DNA of 11,324 nt from Bacteroidota bacterium (GTDB taxonomy: Bacteria; Bacteroidota; Kryptoniia; Kryptoniales; JAKASW01). Where the stretch lies: contig JAJYOS010000114.1 of NCBI GenBank assembly GCA_021796055.1, positions 1 through 11,324 on the forward strand. Reading direction: 5' to 3'. Of the stretch, positions 6,343-11,324 are shown piece after piece. Made by a program: the position numbers and the translations under genes. The notes under the pieces were generated by a model that was given only the letters and a program-made list of their open reading frames with translations, was not told the origin of the DNA and did not search any database. Position 1 is the first letter of the stretch. Each line of letters starts with the position of its first letter.

Positions 6343-7382
6343 AAAAGTCTAATGTCGTCAGGTCTATCGCAGGCTTGTTGATCGCCGCATTCTTCGTTTA
6401 TTTTGCCTTCAGCGGCATATCCTTCCCTTCTCTTGTCCGCGATTCACTGAAGGCAAACTTCTGCATCCTTCTGGCGACTGTCGGAATCGTTCTGCTTGGT
6501 CAGTTCATCCGTGCCTTGAGGTGGCGCGCGATTCTACAGGAACTCAAAGAAGATGCTTCGACGATAAACGCATGGGGAGGTATAATGGTCGGCTACCTCA
6601 CCAATAATTTCTTCCCGCAGGTAGGAGATGTCGTTCGTGGGTATATTACCGGCCGGGCGGAAGATGTCAGGGTCAGCGGAGTCTTCGGTACGATAGTGCT
6701 GGAAAAACTCTTCGACATGATCTCTTCCGGAATCCTTTTCGGCGCGGCTCTCTCACTTTATAACGGCGAGCTGATTCGTACATTCCCGTTTCTGAGGATC
6801 GCTGGAGTGGTGCTGATCAGCGGGTCGCTTGTCATCGGAGGTTTCCTTTATGCCGCCTCGGTCTCGGACAAAATCCAGAAACGACTTTTTCATTTGGTGG
6901 CGGTCATCTTACCGGAGAGGTTCGCCTTAAGAGTCGACTCAATAATGCTTTCCTTTCTCGCGTCGTTCGCGCTTCTGAGATCGAAAAAGCGGGTAGGCAC
7001 AGTCAGCTTCTATACGGCGTTGTTCTGGCTCGTCTACATGTTCACAATGTACGTCCCCTTCTTTGCTTTTTCATTTGGAACAGTTTATCATCTGAATTTA
7101 TACGACGCCTTCCTGCTGATGCTGGTGACATCCATCGCGTACACTCTTCCGAGTCCCGGTGGTATCGGAGTTTACCACCTCCTCGTCTCCCAGGCACTGA
7201 TGATCATATCAGGGATTCCGAGACTGGAAGCCCTGGCTTACGCCTCTCTGACGTTCCTGTTCGGATATGTTGCGATAACGATTGTGGGCTCGGTTTTCGT
7301 TTTTGTTTTCGCGCGGAAGCTTAAGGTCCGATCGCTTGCGACGCTTTTCAAGAAGGATGAAGAGGTTGCGCCTGGAGTCTGA
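6339..7382 (+). CDS. Flippase-like integral membrane protein (LPG synthase TM-region/UPF0104 family)
   Basis: This is a highly hydrophobic protein with about eight transmembrane helices. Family marks are an early RALRWRAIL segment after the second helix, TNNFFPQVGDVVRGY (N-N-x-x-P near 89-93), and PSPGGIG at 271-277, as in the TM part of MprF and in AglD/YbhN-type proteins. Members of this family handle or flip lipids and often sit next to GT2 enzymes. Start choice: the TTG at 6375 would remove half of the first helix. The CTG at 6339 has AGGG (6328-6331) 7 nt upstream and gives a lysine-rich N-terminus (LKKSNVVR) followed by a complete helix, matching the family's normal start; in-frame TAA lies just above at 6333. 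CTG is a rare start codon, so the call is tentative. The product is 347 residues from CTG or 335 from TTG. It probably moves or presents the lipid-linked product of the neighbouring glycosyltransferases. Confidence 0.85.
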   Translation: MKKSNVVRSIAGLLIAAFFVYFAFSGISFPSLVRDSLKANFCILLATVGIVLLGQFIRALRWRAILQELKEDASTINAWGGIMVGYLTNNFFPQVGDVVRGYITGRAEDVRVSGVFGTIVLEKLFDMISSGILFGAALSLYNGELIRTFPFLRIAGVVLISGSLVIGGFLYAASVSDKIQKRLFHLVAVILPERFALRVDSIMLSFLASFALLRSKKRVGTVSFYTALFWLVYMFTMYVPFFAFSFGTVYHLNLYDAFLLMLVTSIAYTLPSPGGIGVYHLLVSQALMIISGIPRLEALAYASLTFLFGYVAITIVGSVFVFVFARKLKVRSLATLFKKDEEVAPGV

Positions 7383-7443
7383 CATTCCAACGCTTTCGTT
7401 CTAGGGTGCATTTCCCCGCATTTGTTTATATATTCTTAGCGTT

Positions 7444-8460
7444 ATGGCATCACGCATCTGGGACACAAAGGAAATAAGGCGAAAAGACGTAAGCGTCGGC
7501 GAGTTATACAAGACGATGCACGAGAAGACGAAGCTTCAGCAGATCAACGGTGATATCGGTCACGCGAAGCTTATAACTGACAAAAACGTGCACCGGCCGG
7601 GACTTGCGCTTGCTGGCTACGTCGAGTTGTTCACATACAACCGCGTTCAGATTTTCGGCAACACGGAGGTCAGGTACCTCAGCTCGCTGAAGCTCGAGGA
7701 GAGGCGCCGGGCGTTACAGACTATTCTGCAGTTCGAGATTCCCTGTGTCATCATCGCGAACAGCAATGAACTGGAACAGGACCTCATCGATCTCATCACA
7801 GAGCATGGCGTATCAGTCTTTCGGAGCACGCTCGAGACGACAAGACTGGTCTACTTCCTCGGAGAATTTCTCGACCAAATATTCGCGCCCAGCACGGTTA
7901 TACACGGTTCACTCGTAGACGTATACGGCATCGGGCTTCTTTTTGTCGGGAAGAGCGGAATAGGGAAGAGCGAGATTGCTCTCGACTTGGTCGAGCGTGG
8001 GCATCGGCTGGTGGCCGATGACGCGGTTGGAGTCTTCAGACAGGGTGAGGACATTCTCATCGGGAAGAGCTCCAACATAGCTCAACATTTCATGGAGGTT
8101 CGTGGCCTCGGCGTGATAGATGTACGGAGCGTCTTCGGCATTAGAGCCGTCAGGAAACGCAAGAGAATTGAAGTGGTGGTGGAACTTGAAGAATGGGACT
8201 CTACTCAGGAATATACAAGGACGGGGTTGGATCACGAATTCATTTCGATCCTCGGCGTCGACATTCCGTTCATAAAGCTCCCTATCCTCCCCGGGAAAAA
8301 CATAACGGTAATAGCTGAAGTCATCTCGTTGAGTCAACTCCTGCGTTCCTACGACTACGACGCAGCTGAAGTATTTAACCAGAAAATCCAGGAAGCAATT
8401 AAGAAGAGGAAAAAACAGGGTACCGGCGCGAACCGGTATTTTGAAAGGGACTTTGAGTAG
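7444..8460 (+). CDS. hprK: HPr kinase/phosphorylase
   Basis: This 338-residue, full-length HprK adds and removes phosphate on a serine of HPr or an HPr-like protein in response to metabolite levels. The N-terminal domain (1-~135) carries the usual SVGELY start and GNTEVRYL segment. The catalytic domain has H154-G-S-L-V-D, Walker A G169-KSGIGK-S176, RGHRLVADD with D192-D193, the family signature E218-VRGLGVIDVRSVFG, and LPILPGKN at 279-286 near the C-terminus. All key parts appear intact. The LFTYNR/GNTEVRYL/SLVDVYGIGLLF wording resembles Chlorobi/Bacteroidetes homologues. No Shine-Dalgarno precedes the ATG; the upstream stretch is AT-rich with a -10-like TATATT at 7429-7434, but no matching -35 is seen. 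No HPr or other PTS gene is present here. The next gene starts 1 nt after the stop. A position downstream of an envelope-glycan cluster is unusual and may link the cluster to carbon status. Confidence 0.96.
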   Translation: MASRIWDTKEIRRKDVSVGELYKTMHEKTKLQQINGDIGHAKLITDKNVHRPGLALAGYVELFTYNRVQIFGNTEVRYLSSLKLEERRRALQTILQFEIPCVIIANSNELEQDLIDLITEHGVSVFRSTLETTRLVYFLGEFLDQIFAPSTVIHGSLVDVYGIGLLFVGKSGIGKSEIALDLVERGHRLVADDAVGVFRQGEDILIGKSSNIAQHFMEVRGLGVIDVRSVFGIRAVRKRKRIEVVVELEEWDSTQEYTRTGLDHEFISILGVDIPFIKLPILPGKNITVIAEVISLSQLLRSYDYDAAEVFNQKIQEAIKKRKKQGTGANRYFERDFE

Positions 8461-8461
8461 A

Positions 8462-9235
8462 ATGCTTAAATCAGGATCTTCAAGAAAAGTTAAAGCGGAA
8501 GGATTGTCACAAAATTCCGGCGGAAGCCTCGCTGGCAAGGTGGCGATCGTTACGGGAGGCTCGAGAGGGATCGGGAGAGCCATAGCCAATAAACTCGCGC
8601 AGGAAAGGGCCTCGGTAGTTATTGCCGGGAGGACTCTCACCGACCTCAAAGTCACAGCCGAGGAGATCTCGGGCAGAGGCGGCAGGGTGATCGCGGTCCA
8701 GACAGATGTGTCAAATGAGAAAAGTGTACACAGGCTCTTATCAAAGACCCTGACCGAATTCGGAACGATTGACATACTCATCAATAATGCCGGCCAATAT
8801 ATGGAAAAACCGGTAACCGAAATGTCGCTGACCGACTGGAACAGTATCATAGGTACAAATCTAACTGGGCCGTTCTTGCTAACGCGGGCGGTCCTTCCGG
8901 AAATGATCGAGAAAATGGATGGTACGATAGTGATGATATCGTCAACGTCCGGGAAACGCGCGAAGGCGAACTCTGCCGTATACGCCGCTTCAAAATTCGG
9001 AATCGAAGGATTTTCAGAGGCCTTGCTGCGAGAGGTTCGCGGCCACAACATCAGAGTGATCGTGGTAACGCCGAGCTCGGTCGATTCAAGCGAAAGGGAT
9101 AGCCGTCAGATACTGAAAGGCGGAAAAGGGGCGCGCCTCAGAGCCGAGGATGTCGCCGATACGATCATAGCGGCCATCAAGCTTCCGCCAAGGGCTCTGG
9201 TTCGCGAAGTCGAACTTTGGGCGACAAATCCATAA
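8462..9235 (+). CDS. Short-chain dehydrogenase/reductase (classical SDR, FabG-like)
   Basis: This 257-residue SDR has cofactor motif T31-GGSRGI-G38, Arg57 after the second strand (AGR, which favours NADPH), NNAG at 108-111, and the catalytic set N133, S161, Y174 and K178 (YAASK). It catalyses NAD(P)H-linked carbonyl/alcohol interconversion; the substrate cannot be deduced. The C-terminus (LPPRALVREVELWATNP) is closer to COG4221/YdfG-like SDRs than to housekeeping FabG, so a 3-oxoacyl-ACP reductase label would be too firm. A basic, Ser-rich extension of ~20 residues precedes the Rossmann fold. Start choice: the open frame extends to a TTG at 8441 inside hprK, but the ATG at 8462, one nt after the hprK stop, with AAGGGA about 11 nt upstream, is the natural coupled start. 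It is the last gene of the cluster. No clear terminator follows. Confidence 0.88.
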   Translation: MLKSGSSRKVKAEGLSQNSGGSLAGKVAIVTGGSRGIGRAIANKLAQERASVVIAGRTLTDLKVTAEEISGRGGRVIAVQTDVSNEKSVHRLLSKTLTEFGTIDILINNAGQYMEKPVTEMSLTDWNSIIGTNLTGPFLLTRAVLPEMIEKMDGTIVMISSTSGKRAKANSAVYAASKFGIEGFSEALLREVRGHNIRVIVVTPSSVDSSERDSRQILKGGKGARLRAEDVADTIIAAIKLPPRALVREVELWATNP

Positions 9236-9636
9236 GTGGCAAGAAGGAGCCGGATCGGGCGACCGACGGGTTTGGATTAATAGATTATAGTATTCACGGG
9301 GATGTGGGGATCCATCCGGAGCCGTTTTCCTGAACCGCGAGCTGTGGACGTGTTGTCCTACCAACCGGCGAGGAGTTGCTCAAATGTGTAGAAACTTTTC
9401 TTGAGCAGGATCCCTTTGGGAATGATGCGATACCGGAATATGTTGTGTAAATGTCCCTTCGGGGAAGATTGTAGCTGTTGAATAATGGGATGAGACTGGC
9501 GAAAGAGAACTTGTGCGTGCTCATCCATTGTTCGAAATAGCGCTGACACGGCAGCTCTTTCATGCGCGGCCTCAGATATAAATTTCATTCGAAGATAATT
9601 GGCGTCAATTTACAAATAGATTTGCGAGACAGAACA
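9236..9636. other. About 400 bp without a convincing gene, rich in hairpins
   Basis: The gap holds several inverted repeats: GGATG/CATCC (9300-9317), TTGCTCAA/TTGAGCAG (9376-9408), TCCC-TTT-GGGA (9411-9421), TCCC-TTCG-GGGA with a UUCG-type loop (9454-9465), a 16-bp imperfect stem (9478-9535) and GCTG/CAGC (9542-9555). Two of these (9411-9422 and 9454-9466) are near copies of one another. Open frames exist on the minus strand (9358-9588, 76 codons; 9294-9563, 89 codons), but they lack ribosome sites, overlap each other, and match nothing I recognise. A TAnnTTTG match to the Bacteroidetes -7 element (9617-9624) lies just before the next gene, without a well-placed -33 box. A structured RNA or the leader of the downstream radical SAM gene is possible. 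Confidence 0.4.
9478..9535 (+). repeat. Long imperfect inverted repeat (16-bp stem, 25-nt loop)
   Basis: TTGAATAATGGGATGAG (9478-9494) pairs with CTCATCCATTGTTCGA (9520-9535): 14 Watson-Crick pairs, two G-U pairs and one bulged G (9487). No T-run follows on either strand, so it is not a standard terminator. It is the strongest secondary structure I found in the window and lies about 100 nt before the next gene start. The function is unknown. Confidence 0.65.
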
Positions 9637-10626
9637 ATGTCAGATTCTGAACCTTCATATGTAAAACTCTACGAATCCGGCGAGCTTAAACGGCGCGTCG
9701 AAATTCTCGACGATATGCTGAGCTCATGCGACATCTGCCCGCTCGACTGTCAGGTCGACAGGAAAAAAGGGGAGATCGCCAGATGCTATTCTCGTTATCT
9801 CCCGATCGTGAGCTCCTATTGCCCGCACTTCGGCGAAGAGCCTCCTCTTGTCGGCAGTAACGGCGCGGGAAATATTTTCTTCGGCAATTGCAACCTTCGA
9901 TGCGTCTACTGCCAGAACTACCAAATCAGCCAGAACTACAAAGTCGAGCTGAAGAACGAGGTCGGCTTTGAGAGGCTGGCGGAAATGATGCTTGAGCTGC
10001 AGGGAAAAGGATGCCACAACATCGGGCTCGTCTCGCCGACTCATTTCGTCCCTCAGATCGTTCGAGCATTAACGATAGCAGTCGAACAGGGCTTGCACGT
10101 TCCTTTGGTCTATAACACCAATGCGTACGACTCAGTCGACGTGCTTCGACTCCTTGACGGGATTGTCGATATTTATCTGCCGGACTTGAAATACGCGGAA
10201 GAGATCGACGGTTACATGTATTCGAAGGTCAAGGATTATCCGAAGTTCGCCCGTCTCGCTCTCAAAGAAATGCACAGACAAGTCGGAAGCGATCTTGTAA
10301 TCGGCGATGACGGTCTGCTGAAGCGCGGTCTCCTCATAAGACACCTCGTGCTTCCCAACGACCTGGCAGGCAGCCGGGAAACATTGAAGTGGATCGCCGA
10401 GGAACTTGGAAACGATGTCGCGTTGTCGGTGATGTCCCAGTACTATCCGACCAACAAGGCGGAATCCATCACGCTCCTAAGCAGGCATATTCGTGAATCG
10501 GAATATGACAAGGTGCTCGATCTTCTGGATGAGTTCGGATTTGAAAACGGATGGATGCAGAATTTCGAGAGTCAGGATTATTACAAACCCGATTTCACAA
10601 ATCGCATAGAGCCGTTCAAGCGCTAA
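9637..10626 (+). CDS. Radical SAM protein, PflX-like (COG1313, PFL-activase homologue of unknown function)
   Basis: This 329-residue protein carries the radical SAM motif C85-x3-C89-x2-C92 (GNCNLRCVYCQNYQIS) and, before it, a Cys set C31-x2-C34-x3-C38-x11-C50 plus C62. That is the N-terminal zinc- or cluster-binding-like region of the COG1313/PflX group. Later segments (VSPTHFVPQI, VYNTNAYDS, YLPDLKYA, RHLVLPND, MSQYYP) are typical of this group. Members resemble pyruvate-formate-lyase activases, but no glycyl radical enzyme is encoded nearby and the family's reaction is not known. Start choice: the open frame reaches an ATG at 9562, but the added 25 residues are basic and not family-like. 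The ATG at 9637 gives MSDSEPSYVKLYESGEL, the usual start, although its ribosome site is weak (GCGAGA about 8 nt upstream). It stands apart from the upstream cluster after a 400-bp gap, so it probably has its own promoter or leader. Confidence 0.88.
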   Translation: MSDSEPSYVKLYESGELKRRVEILDDMLSSCDICPLDCQVDRKKGEIARCYSRYLPIVSSYCPHFGEEPPLVGSNGAGNIFFGNCNLRCVYCQNYQISQNYKVELKNEVGFERLAEMMLELQGKGCHNIGLVSPTHFVPQIVRALTIAVEQGLHVPLVYNTNAYDSVDVLRLLDGIVDIYLPDLKYAEEIDGYMYSKVKDYPKFARLALKEMHRQVGSDLVIGDDGLLKRGLLIRHLVLPNDLAGSRETLKWIAEELGNDVALSVMSQYYPTNKAESITLLSRHIRESEYDKVLDLLDEFGFENGWMQNFESQDYYKPDFTNRIEPFKR

Positions 10627-10644
10627 GCGGCATCACTGATCCGC
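10627..10644. terminator. Candidate bidirectional terminator hairpin between convergent genes
   Basis: GCGG-c-ATC pairs with GATCCGC around an ACT loop: seven pairs with one bulged C, starting right after the plus-strand stop and overlapping the last codons of the minus-strand gene. Only a weak T-rich stretch (CTTTCCTCC) follows on the plus strand, so a terminator role is uncertain. Confidence 0.3.
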
Positions 10645-10863
10645 ACTTTCCTCCGGACCCATAGAGAGGTTATCCTCTTCATCGAACGGGAAGAATATCT
10701 CCCTGGCATCAGGGTTCGAAGTTTCTTTGATTGAGATCCCCTTCGGGTATATTTCAAGGTCAACTTTGTCCTTCAAATAACCCGTGATGATCGCTGAAAA
10801 CAGCTCTTCCTCCTCCCTGCGCGTGAGGCGCCTGGAGGGCACACCGCTTTTTTCGTCGTCCAT
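10633..10863 (-). CDS. Small acidic hypothetical protein, 76 residues
   Basis: I do not recognise this gene. It encodes 76 residues: a charged start (MDDEKSGVPSRR), a predicted helix (LTRREEEELFSAIITGYL), a short strand-like middle with alternating hydrophobics (VDLEIYPKGISIKE), and a very acidic tail. It has no signal peptide, membrane segment or cysteines, so it is probably a soluble cytoplasmic protein. Support for it being real: the ATG at 10863 has a purine-rich GAGAG about 5 nt upstream, the composition is protein-like, and it ends 6 nt from the convergent radical SAM gene with little overlap. A 10-bp perfect palindrome (TACTTAAGTA, 10884-10893) lies about 20 nt upstream of its start and could be an operator or chance. 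Confidence 0.6.
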   Translation of the reverse strand: MDDEKSGVPSRRLTRREEEELFSAIITGYLKDKVDLEIYPKGISIKETSNPDAREIFFPFDEEDNLSMGPEESADQ

Positions 10864-11189
10864 GACGTACTCTCTTTATGTTGTACTTAAGTATTTCGCA
10901 CTCTTCCTGAGTGTCTCACTAAGAATTATCGGATGAAAAAGGTGTAAACTTTACCGGCTATCGGCGGTTGAGAAGCGTTTGGAAAACGGGATGTTAACTT
11001 CCAGCAGATAGCTCCTCGTGAGGTTGGAAAGCTCGAAATAACGTTAGGGGTGAAATAGAAGCAAGCGTGTTAGGATCGAAGCGCGGCTCGTTGTAAGAGA
11101 GAAGTTCCTGTCAGTTATCAAAAACATCTGTGGCTTTCATCTGACTTCGGAAAGTGAAATGCAAAGCAAGTCACGACCGCCGGCGGCAT
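10864..11189. other. Intergenic stretch with a possible decayed reading frame
   Basis: No intact gene is seen in these 326 bp. On the minus strand, an ATG at 11127 opens a frame that runs 27 codons to a TAA (11046-11044) and then 30 more codons in the same frame to a TAA (10953-10951). The second half (RYFELSNLTRSYLLEVNIPF) is protein-like. A second minus-strand frame over the same DNA (LLSYNEPRFDPNTLASISP) is also protein-like, as after a frameshift. Small symmetric sites occur: TACTTAAGTA (10884-10893), CACTC/GAGTG (10899-10913), GTAAA-C-TTTAC (10944-10954), TTCCAGC/GTTGGAA (10999-11029) and CCGCCGGCGG (11177-11186). These may include the promoter region of the small minus-strand gene, but no convincing -35/-10 pair was found. 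Confidence 0.35.
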
Positions 11190-11324
11190 TTAGCCGGACT
11201 TCTTGGCCGTTAAGAGTCCGCGGGCGTGTCTGAACACGGAATCAAACATCGGCCTGGTTAACTTGCCTGTAAATGTGTTTTGCTGGCTTGGATGGTACGA
11301 TGCGATGAGGGTTAACCTTGAATT
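11190..11324 (-). CDS. Uracil-DNA glycosylase, C-terminal fragment (runs off the window)
   Basis: Reading the minus strand from the window edge gives 44 residues before a TAA at 11192-11190. The fragment contains [18 protein letters not shown] followed by RPMFDSVF. The H-P-S-x-x-N-T segment matches the second active-site motif of bacterial uracil-DNA glycosylases of the family 4/5 superfamily, and the QQNTFTG wording is closest to family 5 (UdgB) proteins. These remove uracil and related damaged bases from DNA. The catalytic N-terminal motif and the Fe-S cysteines lie outside the window, so family 4 versus 5 is not settled here. The C-terminus ([12 protein letters not shown]) is short and basic. 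The gene runs in the same direction as the small hypothetical gene but is separated from it by about 330 bp. Confidence 0.82.
   Translation of the reverse strand, partial: NSRLTLIASYHPSQQNTFTGKLTRPMFDSVFRHARGLLTAKKSG

Noticed and set aside
6239..6350. Extension of the second glycosyltransferase, since the frame after its TGA stays open for 37 codons.
   Set aside because: The sequence after the stop shows no glycosyltransferase features, and the protein ends at a length normal for the family.
7909..9051. A 380-codon open frame on the minus strand across hprK and the SDR gene.
   Set aside because: Both plus-strand genes have full sets of conserved catalytic motifs over the same DNA. The antisense frame has no recognisable domain and spans a gene boundary, so it is a codon-bias shadow.
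9250..9270. An intrinsic terminator after the SDR gene (TCGG-GCGA-CCGA).
   Set aside because: The stem has only four pairs and only a short TTT follows, too weak to call.
9477..9535. An integron attC site, because GTTGAAT fits GTTRRRY at one edge of the long inverted repeat.
   Set aside because: The opposite edge lacks a matching RYYYAAC core, no integrase or cassette arrangement is present, and the orientation is wrong.
9358..9588. A 76-codon minus-strand ORF in the gap before the PflX-like gene.
   Set aside because: There is no ribosome site, no recognised family, and strong hairpins lie within it. It is kept only as an alternative explanation of the hairpin-rich region.
9562..9636. A longer N-terminus for the PflX-like protein from the ATG at 9562.
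   Set aside because: The added 25 residues are not family-like, and the usual family start (YVKLYESGEL) follows the ATG at 9637.

Overview
The window looks like a chromosomal segment from an uncultured member of the Fibrobacteres-Chlorobi-Bacteroidetes group, most like the Ignavibacteria/Kryptonia lineage. This assignment is an inference. It rests on an HPr kinase/phosphorylase of the Chlorobi/Bacteroidetes type, a Wzi-like outer-membrane protein (so a Gram-negative envelope), moderate GC, mixed use of Shine-Dalgarno sites, and frequent non-ATG starts. No plasmid, phage, CRISPR, tRNA or rRNA sequence was seen.

Layout. At the left edge (1-235, minus) is the N-terminal end of a secreted TPR protein. 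It diverges from a run of eight plus-strand genes (394-9235) with short gaps: a cobalamin-binding-type radical SAM protein, a Wzi-like beta-barrel protein, a family 2 glycosyltransferase, a compact radical SAM/SPASM protein, a second family 2 glycosyltransferase, a flippase-like (LPG synthase TM-type) membrane protein, HPr kinase/phosphorylase, and a short-chain dehydrogenase. Gaps of 1-2 nt at three junctions suggest translational coupling and at least partial operon structure. About 400 bp follow with no convincing gene (9236-9636) but with a 16-bp-stem inverted repeat and several smaller hairpins. Next is a plus-strand radical SAM protein of the PflX/COG1313 type (9637-10626). It converges on a 76-residue hypothetical protein (10633-10863, minus). 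At the right edge is the C-terminal end of a uracil-DNA glycosylase (11190-11324, minus). Between these last two lies about 330 bp holding what may be a decayed reading frame.

How the genes may work together (inference). Genes 2-7 read as a module for building and exporting a cell-envelope glycan or glycolipid. Two glycosyltransferases would build it, two radical SAM enzymes of different classes would modify a lipid, sugar or peptide part, a multi-pass membrane protein would move or handle a lipid-linked intermediate, and a Wzi-like outer-membrane protein would handle it at the surface. The substrate cannot be read from sequence. HprK and the SDR are probably passengers on the transcript, or link it to carbon or metabolic state. 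The pairing of a B12-type radical SAM protein with a SPASM-type one inside a glycosyltransferase/Wzi module is the best candidate here for an undescribed pathway. The hairpin-rich gap at 9300-9555 is the best candidate for an undescribed RNA element.
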